DNA from: Duganella levis
GTDB taxonomy: Bacteria > Pseudomonadota > Gammaproteobacteria > Burkholderiales > Burkholderiaceae_D
Direction: 5' to 3'
NCBI RefSeq assembly: GCF_009857605.1
Contig: NZ_WWCT01000015.1
Span: 105,598 to 169,597 of the forward strand
Length of the DNA: 64,000 nucleotides
The notes under the pieces are model-generated. The model had not been told where the DNA came from, made no database searches, and was given only the letters and a program-made list of their open reading frames with translations. Shown one piece after another: positions 48,313-58,764 of the stretch (the first letter of the stretch is position 1; each line of letters begins with the position of its first letter). Position numbers and translations under genes: made by a program.

Positions 48313-48326
48313 TGATAGCGATATCA
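48313..48326. promoter_or_regulatory. LacI-type operator upstream of the regulator gene
   Basis: TGATAGCGATATCA matches TGNTANCGNTANCA at every defined position; 32 bases upstream of the regulator start, suggesting autoregulation. Confidence 0.65.
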
Positions 48327-48355
48327 TACGGCAGGAAAGCCGAAAGTAAGAGAGG

Positions 48356-48844
48356 TTATTTGCATTCGGCTAACACTTTTTGCGTGTTTTTACGCAATTC
48401 TTCGCGCTGTGCGTCGTCCATATAGCTGCGTTCGCCATTTTTATCGAAACTGCTGAGGCGCACGCCCTGGTCGATCGCCTGCTGGTTCTTGCGGGCGGCG
48501 TCGCAGTTGGCGGCTTGCTCGGCCTTGTTGCGGGCCTCGGCGGCCGCGCGCTGGGCGGCTTCGGCGCTTGCCTGCTTGCGTTTGTTGAAGTCGTCATTGC
48601 GTTCGGCCAGCGTGGGGGCGGACGCGGTTGCCGGCCTGGCGGCCGGCTCAGCCTCGGCTGGCGCATAGGGATTGAATAGCGGCTTGCCAGGCGCCTTCAG
48701 GATGCGCTTTTCAGGGATGTTGGGCGGCGGAGGGCGGTCGGACAGTTGCTTGACGCCTTTGTCGTCCACCCAGATGTACTGCGCCACGGCCAGCGATGAG
48801 GCGGCCAGCAGCAGTGTGGCAAGCAGGATGTGGCGGTGATTCAT
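48356..48844 (-). CDS. DUF4124 domain exported protein
   Basis: 162 residues from the ATG at 48844 (MNHRHILLATLLLAASSLAV); the frame is open further upstream without similarity. Signal peptide cleaved near AVAQ, followed by YIWVDDKGVKQLSDRPPPPN, the DUF4124 core, then a proline/alanine stretch, a charged alanine-rich helix (KRKQASAEAAQRAAAEARNK) and a conserved C-terminal segment (ERSYMDDAQREELRKNTQKV). Periplasmic, function unknown. Confidence 0.82.
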   Translation of the reverse strand: MNHRHILLATLLLAASSLAVAQYIWVDDKGVKQLSDRPPPPNIPEKRILKAPGKPLFNPYAPAEAEPAARPATASAPTLAERNDDFNKRKQASAEAAQRAAAEARNKAEQAANCDAARKNQQAIDQGVRLSSFDKNGERSYMDDAQREELRKNTQKVLAECK

Positions 48845-48986
48845 GAGGCGCTCCAGTGTAGACGTGCGCAGATTTCGCCATGATTCATGACAACTGTCAA
48901 CTGCACCCCAGTACAGCCTGCGCACTGCGCCGTCCTGGCGATTGATGCGCTAATATAATGCAACCCTCACACCATAGGAGATTGGC

Positions 48987-49202
48987 ATGCCATTTTACAA
49001 GGTTTGGTACAGCAACAAATCTGAGCCGCTGGAATTCTCCAGCGCCTCCCGCGTCCCTGATGCGCAGATCCTCGACCGCGTGTTCGCGCACGAGAACCTG
49101 ACCGCCGACGCGGCGTCGACGCTGGGCCAGCGCATTGCCGCCAACAATCTGGGGCCGGTGCGCTATACCGAAGACGAAGGCGAGCCGTACACCATCGAAT
49201 AG
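48987..49202 (+). CDS. Conserved small hypothetical protein
   Basis: 71 residues, MPFYKVWYSNKSEPLEFSSA to EDEGEPYTIE, with AGGAG 8 bases upstream of the ATG. Soluble, mixed alpha/beta, no motif recognised. GC content is core-like. Flanked by the divergent DUF4124 gene and the convergent GH16-like gene. Confidence 0.65.
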   Translation: MPFYKVWYSNKSEPLEFSSASRVPDAQILDRVFAHENLTADAASTLGQRIAANNLGPVRYTEDEGEPYTIE

Positions 49203-49230
49203 CGATCGCGGCTTTCCCTGCCGCCCAGTT

Positions 49231-50910
49231 CTACAATTCCCAGGTTTTAATCGTGTGAACCGTCAGGAACTGGCCGGTGGCCTGCGCATCGTTCTGCGGG
49301 AAGAACAAGCCGGAGGCATTGTTGCCACTCAGCGATCCGCAGGCCAGGTTGATGCCCAGTTGGTGCGGCAGTCCCTGGGCGGTCACCCAGTCGGACTCAG
49401 ACACCGCAACGCCATCGAGATAATGCACCACCTTGTCCCGGGTCCAGATGACGCCGACGGTGCGCTTTTGGCCATTGGCGAGGGGCTTCGGCAATACCAG
49501 ATACGCTGCATCACGGGTCTGGATGCCGCTGTTGCTGTTGCCCGACGGGTTGCCGGCCCAGAATCCGCCACGCGGCGACGCCACCTTGCGCTGGTAGGGC
49601 TGGGTGTGCAAAAAGCCGGTCCAGGTCGATGGGCCGTTGCTGAGGCGCGTGAACAATTCAAACACGTCCACTTCCGGCGACGGCGACTGCGCGACCCGGA
49701 TGCGTTCGGGATTGAAGCTGTAGAACCACACGGCCGGCCAATATCCCCACAGCATGCCCGGGGTGGCGGCCATGGCCTTCTCAATCGCCGGCTTGGCGTA
49801 GTAGCCGCCGCCGGGGAACTGGGGCATGGCCGGCATGGTGATTTCGACCTCCAGCGCCTGGACCTGGAAGCCTGGCCGCTGCGGCCCGTACGCCCGCTTG
49901 CTCCAGATTTGACCCGAACTCAGTCCCGGCACGAACAGCACGCCGTCGCCGGTATTGTCGCCGCCCGGCGTCAGCACTTTCAGAGGGCGGCCAAAGCGCA
50001 CCGGCTTGTCGAACGTGACCGACAGCCGGTCGGCGGCAACCGACGCCACCCGGGCGCGATCGGCTGCTCGCGGGTCATTGTAGTAACCGGGATCGCCATT
50101 GACGCCCATCGCAAACATGCCGGGCACCACGGTGGACGCCAGCGGTGTCTTGAATTTGAGGGTGGTCATGCCGCCATTGCTCACTTCGGCCGCTACCCGC
50201 GCGAAGGCAAACGTGGTGAAGGTGACGTGCCAGTTGCCCTTGTAGGCAGTCTTGATGCCGGAGCTGACCGCTTCAAACGTGATGGTGCCGGCGCCGGCAT
50301 CTTTGTCCACTACCACCGCAATGCCGGAATTGCTGCCGCCGGTAATGCAGGTGCCCACTTCAATCTTGGCCAGGTCGGCTACGGTCAAACCGATGTCGGC
50401 CAGCCGGGTTGGCGCCGAGGCGCCCTCGGCGCCGGCATTGAAGCCATTGCCGGTGGTGACGACGTTGCCACGCAGGTAGGAATTGAAGTGGCCGCCGCTG
50501 AGTACGGCCTGCAGACGCAGGCCATCAGCTTCCAGCACATGGTTTTGCGGGTTGAATTCGGTGGCGTAACGCTGCACTTCGCTATTGATGGTGACAGGCC
50601 CGGTGCCGCCCTGGTGGGCGCCGTTGGGGCCGAAATCGCCTTCCAGCGGGTTGAAGCGCGCGGCGACATCGGCCAGCGTCTTGATCGCAGCGCTGACCGC
50701 CGTGCCGCTGGGTACTGCGCTGCTGCCGAAGCGCAGGTCTTCGGTCAGGGTGAGGCCGGTCACGGCAGCCTCAAAATCCGGCTTCAGGCCGGCGAAGGCA
50801 AAGGTTCCCGCTGCGGCGGACGCACTGCTGACGCCAGCCAGCGGCAGCAACGGAATGCTGGACAGGTATCTGACGACGTTGCGGCGGAGTAGGTCAGGTT
50901 GCTTGTACAT
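49231..50910 (-). CDS. Exported GH16-like glycoside hydrolase/lectin-fold protein
   Basis: 559 residues. The N-terminus MYKQPDLLRRNVVRYLSSIP with following hydrophobic stretch and SASAA is Tat-like (twin arginine). A ~230-residue N-terminal region rich in beta strands is followed by a jelly-roll domain with GMLWGYWPAVWFYSF and PSPEVDVFELFTRLSNGP, where E-x-D-x-x-E matches the GH16 catalytic signature, and VGVIWTRDKVVHYLDGVAVS, typical of concanavalin-like enzymes. Likely a secreted beta-glucan or galactan hydrolase; substrate unknown. Confidence 0.7.
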   Translation of the reverse strand: MYKQPDLLRRNVVRYLSSIPLLPLAGVSSASAAAGTFAFAGLKPDFEAAVTGLTLTEDLRFGSSAVPSGTAVSAAIKTLADVAARFNPLEGDFGPNGAHQGGTGPVTINSEVQRYATEFNPQNHVLEADGLRLQAVLSGGHFNSYLRGNVVTTGNGFNAGAEGASAPTRLADIGLTVADLAKIEVGTCITGGSNSGIAVVVDKDAGAGTITFEAVSSGIKTAYKGNWHVTFTTFAFARVAAEVSNGGMTTLKFKTPLASTVVPGMFAMGVNGDPGYYNDPRAADRARVASVAADRLSVTFDKPVRFGRPLKVLTPGGDNTGDGVLFVPGLSSGQIWSKRAYGPQRPGFQVQALEVEITMPAMPQFPGGGYYAKPAIEKAMAATPGMLWGYWPAVWFYSFNPERIRVAQSPSPEVDVFELFTRLSNGPSTWTGFLHTQPYQRKVASPRGGFWAGNPSGNSNSGIQTRDAAYLVLPKPLANGQKRTVGVIWTRDKVVHYLDGVAVSESDWVTAQGLPHQLGINLACGSLSGNNASGLFFPQNDAQATGQFLTVHTIKTWEL

Positions 50911-50979
50911 GACGACGGAACCTTTGAAGGTGTTAGGATCTGGCTATTATTACCGAGATCGCGAGATGGGCGCAGTCTG

Positions 50980-52501
<1,522 letters not shown>

Positions 52502-52510
52502 GACCTTGCA

Positions 52511-52535
52511 AACGCCGGCCGACGCCGGCGTTTTT
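52511..52535 (+). terminator. Hairpin between guaB and guaA
   Basis: AACGCCGGC (52511-52519), loop CGAC, GCCGGCGTT (52524-52532) then T-run. Intrinsic terminator form, 10 bases past the guaB stop; likely partial, since guaA follows in 26 bases. Confidence 0.85.
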
Positions 52536-52560
52536 CTATATTCAACCTGGTTCAAACTCC

Positions 52561-54171
52561 ATGCACTCTAAAATCCTCATTCTCGATTTCGGTTCCCAAG
52601 TGACCCAGCTGATCGCGCGCCGCGTGCGCGATGCCGGCGTGTTCTCGGAAGTGTATCCGTATGACGTCAGCGACGAATTCGTGCGCAACTACGGCGCCGC
52701 CGGCGTGATCCTGTCGGGCAGCCACAGCTCGACGCTGGAAGGCGACGCGCCGCGTGCGCCGGACGCCGTGTTCGACCTGGGCGTGCCGGTACTGGGCATC
52801 TGCTATGGCATGCAAACCATGGCGGCCCAGCTGGGCGGCAAGGTAGAGAACGGCAAAGTGCGCGAATTCGGTTACGCCGAAGTGCGCGCGCGCAACCACA
52901 CCCGCCTGCTGGACGGCATTGTCGACTTCGTCACCGACGAAGGCCACGGCATGCAAAAGGTCTGGATGAGCCACGGCGACAAGGTGCTGGACATGCCGCC
53001 AGGCTTCGTGCTGATGGGCGACACGCCGTCGTGCCCGATCGCCGCCATGGCCAACGAAGAGAAAAGCTTCTACGGCGTGCAGTGGCACCCGGAAGTCACG
53101 CACACCGAGCAGGGCAAAGTCATGCTGAGCCGCTTCGTGCACGAAATCTGCGGCTGCAAATCGGACTGGAACATGCCGGATTACATCTCGGAAGCGGTCG
53201 AGAAAATCCGCGCGCAAGTCGGCACCGATGACGTGATCCTGGGCCTGTCCGGCGGCGTCGATTCGTCCGTAGCGGCAGCGCTGATCCACCGCGCCATCGG
53301 CGACCAGCTGACCTGCGTGTTCGTCGACCACGGCCTGCTGCGCCTGAACGAAGGCAAGATGGTCATGGACATGTTCGCCAACAACCTGGGCGTGAAAGTC
53401 ATCCGCGTCGATGCCGAAGACCAGTTCATGGGTCACCTGGCCGGCGTCAGCGATCCGGAGCAGAAGCGCAAGATCATCGGCCGCGAATTCGTCGAAGTGT
53501 TCGACAAGGAATCGGGCAAGCTGGTCAACGCCAAATGGCTGGCGCAGGGCACCATCTACCCGGACGTGATCGAGTCGGCCGGCAAGGGCAAGAAAGGCCA
53601 GACCATCAAGTCGCACCACAACGTCGGCGGCCTGCCGGAGCACATGAAACTGTCGCTGCTGGAGCCGCTGCGCGAACTGTTCAAGGACGAAGTGCGCAAG
53701 CTGGGCGTCGCGCTGGGCCTGCCGCATGACATGGTCTACCGTCATCCATTCCCGGGCCCGGGCCTGGGCGTGCGCATCCTGGGTGAAGTGAAGAAGGAAT
53801 ACGCCGACCTGCTGCGCCAGGCCGATGCCATCTTCATCGAAGAGCTGCGCAACACGCCGTACGAAGCCACCATTGTGCCGGGCTTCGATCAGGACGCCGT
53901 GCCGAAGAACTGGTACGACGCGACTTCGCAAGCGTTCGCCGTATTCCTGCCGGTGAAATCGGTGGGCGTGATGGGCGACGGCCGCACCTACGAATACGTG
54001 GTGGCGCTGCGCGCCGTGCAGACCCAGGACTTCATGACCGCGCACTGGGCACACCTGCCGCATTCGCTGCTGGGCAAGGTAAGCAACCGCATCATTAACG
54101 AAGTGCGTGGTATCAATCGCGTCGTTTACGACATTTCCGGTAAGCCACCTGCGACTATCGAGTGGGAATGA
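52561..54171 (+). CDS. guaA: GMP synthase (glutamine-hydrolysing)
   Basis: Makes GMP from XMP, ATP and glutamine. 536 residues. N-terminal class I amidotransferase with nucleophile cysteine in [19 protein letters not shown] and histidine/glutamate in [15 protein letters not shown] pyrophosphatase P-loop [20 protein letters not shown]; dimerisation domain ending [20 protein letters not shown] and TIEWE. The 3' end is intact although a tyrosine integrase follows, as expected if the element inserted at or just beyond it. Confidence 0.98.
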   Translation: MHSKILILDFGSQVTQLIARRVRDAGVFSEVYPYDVSDEFVRNYGAAGVILSGSHSSTLEGDAPRAPDAVFDLGVPVLGICYGMQTMAAQLGGKVENGKVREFGYAEVRARNHTRLLDGIVDFVTDEGHGMQKVWMSHGDKVLDMPPGFVLMGDTPSCPIAAMANEEKSFYGVQWHPEVTHTEQGKVMLSRFVHEICGCKSDWNMPDYISEAVEKIRAQVGTDDVILGLSGGVDSSVAAALIHRAIGDQLTCVFVDHGLLRLNEGKMVMDMFANNLGVKVIRVDAEDQFMGHLAGVSDPEQKRKIIGREFVEVFDKESGKLVNAKWLAQGTIYPDVIESAGKGKKGQTIKSHHNVGGLPEHMKLSLLEPLRELFKDEVRKLGVALGLPHDMVYRHPFPGPGLGVRILGEVKKEYADLLRQADAIFIEELRNTPYEATIVPGFDQDAVPKNWYDATSQAFAVFLPVKSVGVMGDGRTYEYVVALRAVQTQDFMTAHWAHLPHSLLGKVSNRIINEVRGINRVVYDISGKPPATIEWE

Positions 54172-54218
54172 TTGTCAGTCTGGCGAACACGAGCGAATAA
54201 GCGCAGCTCATCCAAGAT

Positions 54219-54245
54219 AAGCCCCTGATTTCAGGGGCTTTTTTT
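54219..54245 (+). terminator. Intrinsic terminator after guaA
   Basis: AAGCCCCTGA (54219-54228), TT, TCAGGGGCTT (54231-54240), then T-run. Perfect ten-base stem 47 bases past the guaA stop. Confidence 0.92.
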
Positions 54246-54568
54246 ATGTGCAATCTCCGTTACCGGCAAAGTCCGGCAGCTACAAGCAACTCTTGTTCAT
54301 GGCATTTTTGATGGCTTTTTTATGAACCAGCATTCACGTACGATGTCTAAGCCTTATTGATGATGCGAAAAATACCCTGTTTTTGATGGTATACGATCGA
54401 TAAGACGTTGAATTTGCTGAAGAAGTTGACGGGGGTATCACGCGAAAGCCGTGTTGGTATACCGGCTCGGGAATTTCCACCTGGGCTCGTTTTAACCCGT
54501 TGATTCTCCAACACTTTCTCTGAATATCCAGCTTTCTAACGAAATACCATCATTCAGCCACGGAGGCT
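54246..54568. other. Integrase upstream region, probable island left boundary
   Basis: 323 bases with no gene, clearly lower in GC than guaA. GGTATAC occurs twice (around 54389 and 54455), which could be integrase-binding or promoter elements. A second copy of the guaA 3' end (the expected attR) was not found by eye elsewhere in the window, so the attachment site remains unassigned. Confidence 0.45.
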
Positions 54569-55768
54569 ATGATGCTAAGCGATACCAAGTTGCGGAATCT
54601 CAAGCCGCGTGACGCGGACTATAAAGTCGCTGACAGAGATGGACTGTATGTGCTGGTTACCAAAGCCGGCGGCGTCTCGTTCAGATATAACTACCGTCTG
54701 CATGGCCGACAAGAGACACTCGTATTCGGGCGTTATGGTCCCGGTGGCTTAACACTGCTGGAAGCACGCGAGCGGTTTGCCGAAGCCAGGAAGCGGTTGT
54801 CCATGGCGGAGTCGCCGTCACGTGTCAAAGCGCGTCAGAAGTTAAATATTGCAGAGCAGGAGAATTTCGCCATCTGGGCCGCGCGGTGGTTGGACAAGTA
54901 TCGGATGGCGGAGTCTACGCGCGACATGCGGCGCTCCGTATATGAACGAGATTTGGCAAGACCTTTCGGCCGGTTGTTACTTTCGGAGATCACCCACCAT
55001 GAACTGCGTGGGCTGTGCGACCGCATCGTGGAGCGGGGGGCTCCCGCCACGGCAGTCCACGCGCGGGAGATCGTGATGCAAGTGTTTGAGTATGCGCGTC
55101 AGCGTGGCATCGATGTGGAGAATCCAGCTGACAGAGTCAAGCCGTCCAGTATCGCCCGCTTTGTGCCACGAGATCGTTCACTGAGCCCGCCAGAAATTCG
55201 GCTGCTTTACCAATTCATCGAGCATGTCAGCTGCGCGGCACCGTTGCGATTGGCCATCAAGCTTTTGCTACTGACATTGCTCAGGAAGTCTGAACTGGCA
55301 GAGGCGACTTGGTCTGAAATAGACTTCAGCAATGCGCTATGGACGATCCCGGCTGAGCGGATGAAACGCCGAAATCCCCATCATGTGTATTTGTCGAGCC
55401 AGGCGTTAGAAATACTGTTGGCCTTGAAGATCTGCGCAGGCGGGTCAGAATTTATTTTCCCTTCCCGCTACGATCCCGATCAACCTATCTCGCACGTCAC
55501 GCTGAATAGGATTGTGTATGCGGTGGAGGAGCAGGCACGGACACATGATCGCCAGTTGGCCCCGTTCACCGTCCACGATCTGCGGCGTACCGGATCGACA
55601 CTCTTGCACGAGGCGGGTTTTAACAGTGACTGGATAGAAAAGTGCCTAGCGCATGAGCAGCGGGGCGTCAGAGCAGTCTACAACAAGGCGGAGTATGCAG
55701 TGCAGCGCCGCGACATGCTGCAGAAGTGGGCTGATATGATCGATGAGTGGGTAGGTGTGACGGCTTGA
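54569..55768 (+). CDS. Tyrosine integrase, P4/DUF4102 type
   Basis: 399 residues, ATG at 54569 behind CGGAGG. N-terminal arm-binding DUF4102 domain (LSDTKLRNLKPRDADYKVAD, GLYVLVTKAGGVSFRYNYRL), core-binding SAM-like domain, and catalytic domain with R in LLLTLLRKSELAEATWSEID, H-x-x-R in FTVHDLRRTGSTLLHEAGF, histidine in KCLAHEQRGVRAVYNKAEY and the tyrosine in that last segment. Appears intact. Such integrases drive genomic islands into gene ends; adjacency to guaA suggests guaA is the target. Confidence 0.93.
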   Translation: MMLSDTKLRNLKPRDADYKVADRDGLYVLVTKAGGVSFRYNYRLHGRQETLVFGRYGPGGLTLLEARERFAEARKRLSMAESPSRVKARQKLNIAEQENFAIWAARWLDKYRMAESTRDMRRSVYERDLARPFGRLLLSEITHHELRGLCDRIVERGAPATAVHAREIVMQVFEYARQRGIDVENPADRVKPSSIARFVPRDRSLSPPEIRLLYQFIEHVSCAAPLRLAIKLLLLTLLRKSELAEATWSEIDFSNALWTIPAERMKRRNPHHVYLSSQALEILLALKICAGGSEFIFPSRYDPDQPISHVTLNRIVYAVEEQARTHDRQLAPFTVHDLRRTGSTLLHEAGFNSDWIEKCLAHEQRGVRAVYNKAEYAVQRRDMLQKWADMIDEWVGVTA

Positions 55769-55773
55769 CCTGA

Positions 55774-56091
55774 CTATTTGGTACGCAAATCCGTCCCCGG
55801 CGCTTGGAGCTGACCTGCAGTTTGACGCCGGCGCTGGATCCATTGATCGACTTCTTGGAGGTCCCACGCGACATGGCGGGCACTGATCGCGAATCGCCGT
55901 GGGAACTCTCCGCGTTTTTCCATGTCGAGTATTGTCCTTTCCGAGAGGGGGACCTTTTGCAATAGTTGTTTTCTGTTGATGAGTACCAGGCCGGGATGTT
56001 GTGCTGCGAACGGGCGGGCGGCTATTGCACTAGGTGTATTCGGGTCACCCTGTTGCGGTGCTGTGTGCTTAGCGATCAGGTCGGTAGCCAT
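55774..56091 (-). CDS. AlpA-like phage regulatory/excisionase protein
   Basis: 105 residues from the ATG at 56091; starts at 56118 and 56136 are also open and none has a clear ribosome site. The C-terminal 60 residues are an AlpA/MerR-type winged helix: LVLINRKQLLQKVPLSERTI, DMEKRGEFPRRFAISARHVA, WDLQEVDQWIQRRRQ. Likely controls the convergent integrase, 5 bases away, or excision. Confidence 0.75.
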   Translation of the reverse strand: MATDLIAKHTAPQQGDPNTPSAIAARPFAAQHPGLVLINRKQLLQKVPLSERTILDMEKRGEFPRRFAISARHVAWDLQEVDQWIQRRRQTAGQLQAPGTDLRTK

Positions 56092-56323
56092 GGTTGTACG
56101 AGCTGGGCAATTGGTCATTCGCGCCGGATAAGGCACCGCCTGCGATATGGCGATTCGGTCAGACTTATTCTGGCCTTTTTTGATTGCCGTGTTCTGAGGC
56201 AGATCAGCACATCGAGATGCTGTCGGTGGAGGGGCGGACCTGCTTAAGCAGATTGAAATGGCTTGCGCTAGTTCTCTTGTTTAAGCTCTGAGCTGTGAGC
56301 CTGTTGTTCATTTGCGCGCAGGG

Positions 56324-56344
56324 TTGACCCAGTATGATTGACCC
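56324..56344. repeat. Paired TTGACCC repeat, possible IS21-type end
   Basis: TTGACCC, seven bases, TTGACCC. The same arrangement with the same spacing recurs at 63894-63914 next to an IstA fragment. It lies about 80 bases from the truncation point of the integrase fragment, consistent with an insertion-sequence remnant. Confidence 0.4.
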
Positions 56345-56422
56345 GCTTTTTGCGCCGCAAGCCTGGAACGGATGCTTTGCGCCTCAAGTCGTATGGGTCA
56401 CCTGGCGCAGCAAAAACTATGC

Positions 56423-56761
56423 CTAAGGTTGGGTCACAATCTCGCGCAAATCAACATGAACGGGCTGTTTTGTTTTTTGCTGCATCACGGTCGCTCTGCT
56501 GGCCACGTGACTGCCGTGAACAACATCGAGAACGCGTACTTGTACCAAGTCACAACCGCGCCGCTTGCTGTCGATCGCTATATTGAAGAGTGCCAGATCT
56601 CGCCGGCGCCCGTAGATTTGAAGCCGGACTCGAATAGCCCAGATCTCACTGATGCGGAGCGGCGCCTTCTGGCCGACAATTTTGCCTTGTTCCATGGCAC
56701 CCCCTACTCGGAAGCGAAAGTTTTTGTGTTCATGATAGAGCTCCTTGTGTTGGAGCTCCAC
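56423..56761 (-). pseudogene. Truncated tyrosine integrase (N-terminal part)
   Basis: Leftward 112-codon frame starting MELQHKELYHEHKNFRFRVG. The segment IWAIRVRLQIYGRRRDLALF, NIAIDSKRRGCDLVQVRVLD and VVHGSHVASRATVMQQKTKQ is characteristic of a ~200-residue tyrosine integrase family common in proteobacteria, covering its first catalytic arginine (RGCDL). The frame then ends in VHVDLREIVTQP and stop, where the family continues with the H-x-x-R and tyrosine half, so it is broken. The opposite-strand open frame (56372-56800) is taken as a shadow. Confidence 0.75.
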
Positions 56762-56901
56762 TATGCGCCGGCTTCATCAGTAAGGCTTTTCCCACGTTAG
56801 AATTTGCGCATTTTCACATAGGCAATAGTGCTATGCTGAGCCCATCGGTCGCAGTCAGCCAAGAGCGGCCTCTCAAGTTTAGAATTTTTCCTAATCAAAA
56901 A

Positions 56902-57297
56902 ATGACAAAGATGATCAAGAAGGGAGTTTTGGGTCTCGCGATTATTGCAGCTTCACCACATGCTTTGGCCCAATACGCCAATGTGGAGGGCACTTACTCA
57001 TCCCCTGGAGGCTTATTTTTGCAAGTGATTGTGCTCGACAGTCAGAAAGGTGATATCGCCGCTACGACGACCGTTGTGCAGGGGGCCTGTTCTGGTACTG
57101 TCGCAGGTTTAGGAAAAGTCGTAGGAAGAAAGATGACATTCACTCCTTTTGCCAAAGAAGAGAATGGTGAGGCTTGCACAATCACTGTCGAGTTCGATAA
57201 GCCATTTAAGCATGGAAAAATCAAGGGTGAGTCCTGTATGGTCTACTCCGGCGCTGCGTGTGGCTGGGAAGGCGGTACGGTGACGAAGGGAAAATGA
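56902..57297 (+). CDS. Small secreted hypothetical protein
   Basis: 131 residues from the ATG at 56902 (MTKMIKKGVLGLAIIAASPH); ATG at 56911 also possible. Signal peptide cleaved after HALAQ. The mature part is a beta-rich ~105-residue domain (VEGTYSSPGGLFLQVIVLDS, TVVQGACSGTVAGLGKVVGR, GESCMVYSGAACGWEGGTVT) with four cysteines that could form disulfides. First gene of the cassette-like array; not recognised. Lower GC than the core. Confidence 0.65.
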   Translation: MTKMIKKGVLGLAIIAASPHALAQYANVEGTYSSPGGLFLQVIVLDSQKGDIAATTTVVQGACSGTVAGLGKVVGRKMTFTPFAKEENGEACTITVEFDKPFKHGKIKGESCMVYSGAACGWEGGTVTKGK

Positions 57298-57369
57298 TTC
57301 CAGCGCCACCTAGCGGCCATGAGCCGCCGCTCGCAATTGGCTCCAAGTATTTAAACCCATGACAAACGA

Positions 57370-57900
57370 ATGACTTCAGAAGGATCGATTTATAGGCACT
57401 TTGGGGACCAGGCCCAATTCGCCATTGTTTGCGCTCATGAACCGTTTGGAAGTGAGCCGCGCCACGTGTTTGGCAGAATGTGCATTCGCGCAGGCGATAA
57501 GGTACTAGGTGATTTTGACGAGCCGGCCTGCATGCTGAACGTGACTGCGAGCCACCTTCAGGCAATCCTGGAGCACCTTCCACAGATGGATTGCGCCCTT
57601 TTTCACGACCAGAGCGATGCAGTAACATGGGACCTCATCGACAAGGCGCTTTACCTTGACGATGACCGCTCTACAGAAGAAGTTGTCGCGGATTCTAAAC
57701 GCTTTTCCCGATACGACTTTCTGACTAACGGCGGTGAGTCGTTCGACAATTCGAAATCCTTCATAGTTCGAAACGGAGGCAGTGTACGATTGCTTTTTAA
57801 AAGAGGCGATGATGCTTTGGAAAGCATGAAAGTAGAAGTCGGAACATTTTGCGCGGTTGTTCGAGGGTTCCTTGACTGGATTGATCAAGGCGGGAACTAG
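57370..57900 (+). CDS. Imm42-like immunity protein
   Basis: 176 residues, MTSEGSIYRHFGDQAQFAIV. The pattern AFGRM/CIRAGDKVLGDFDEPACMLN with the following HLQAILEHLPQ resembles immunity proteins of the Imm42 kind, which neutralise polymorphic toxins. No toxin gene is adjacent. The array motif lies 41 bases upstream and another after the stop. Family call from pattern memory only. Confidence 0.5.
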   Translation: MTSEGSIYRHFGDQAQFAIVCAHEPFGSEPRHVFGRMCIRAGDKVLGDFDEPACMLNVTASHLQAILEHLPQMDCALFHDQSDAVTWDLIDKALYLDDDRSTEEVVADSKRFSRYDFLTNGGESFDNSKSFIVRNGGSVRLLFKRGDDALESMKVEVGTFCAVVRGFLDWIDQGGN

Positions 57901-57964
57901 CGGCCAACTCGACGGCATGCGGCCAGAAGCTGACGGAGACTTTAAGGTTCAACTTGGAGCGTAA

Positions 57965-58369
57965 ATGCAGGTAGCAATCAAGGTTGGCAAGTGTTGTTTG
58001 CTTCTACTGATCGGGATTTCTATTGCGATCCTATGGGTGTATTGCCATGGATTTCTGCCTCATGAGTTTTATGGTGGCAAGGCGATCAATCCCGATGCTG
58101 AACGGCTTGGTGGCATGATTACGCTTGCGGTCCTCTTTGCCGCCCCGGCTTGGCCAATTTATCGACTGTTTCCGGGTCGCACGGTTTTGGCTTCAGCGAT
58201 AGTTGGATGGATACCCTTAGCGCTATCTTTAATTCTTGCGTACCAAACCAACATGGCGGTAAAGAGCGATCTCTCGTTAAATCTGGCGGCTGTGGACGGC
58301 GTGCTTTGCGGGGTGGCAATCATCTTAGGTGCGTGGACTGTTAAAGCAATATCGAAACCGATTTTTTAG
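57965..58369 (+). CDS. Small four-helix membrane protein
   Basis: 134 residues with four hydrophobic segments: about 10-28 (CCLLLLIGISIAILWVYCHG), 50-66, 75-92 (ASAIVGWIPLALSLILAYQT) and 108-127 (AAVDGVLCGVAIILGAWTVK). No family recognised. Array motif 30 bases upstream of the start. Confidence 0.6.
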   Translation: MQVAIKVGKCCLLLLIGISIAILWVYCHGFLPHEFYGGKAINPDAERLGGMITLAVLFAAPAWPIYRLFPGRTVLASAIVGWIPLALSLILAYQTNMAVKSDLSLNLAAVDGVLCGVAIILGAWTVKAISKPIF

Positions 58370-58429
58370 AACAGTCCAGGTTCGGCCAGGAGCGGACTGT
58401 CGCAACTACCGCCTAATCAATCAGCGAAA

Positions 58430-58705
58430 ATGTTTATTTACGTCTTAGTCTTTACCTGTTTAGCGCTGGCAACATTGTTCATTGTTGGTGTCTCGTTCGC
58501 CATCGCTGGGGATGGCAATAGAGCGCTATGGTTGCCGGTAATGCTAGTTGAGATGACGGTATGAGGCTTCTTCACCCATAGCGTATGGGAAGCTGCCACT
58601 CAGAGTTCTGGCGGGTATCTTGCATTGATATTTTGGTCGCTTAGTTTTCCTCTATTATTGTGGTTAAGTGCTCGCTACTTTAAGAGATGGAGAGAGCGAT
58701 TTTGA
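58430..58705 (+). pseudogene. Small membrane protein gene interrupted by an in-frame TGA
   Basis: From ATG at 58430 the frame encodes MFIYVLVFTCLALATLFIVG and ends in TGA at 58562 after 44 codons. The same frame continues without further stops for 46 codons (FFTHSVWEAATQSSGGYLAL, then FWSLSFPLLLWLSARYFKRW) to TGA at 58703. Both halves are hydrophobic and together make a plausible 91-codon, three-helix protein. A TGG-to-TGA change would explain it. Array motifs flank both ends (58383 and 58714), which supports it being one unit. Confidence 0.65.
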
Positions 58706-58764
58706 CCGGAAAAGGGCCAATAGCTGCCGCTGAGTTGTCATTGGAGTTGTTTAAAGGAGGGGGC

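Noticed and set aside
56372..56800. 142-codon plus-strand frame
   Set aside because: It overlaps the leftward integrase fragment, which has clear family features; the plus frame shows none and no ribosome site.
58687..58764. N-terminal extension of the gene at 58765
   Set aside because: It would overlap the end of the preceding membrane gene and include an array motif, whereas GTG at 58765 has a strong Shine-Dalgarno.
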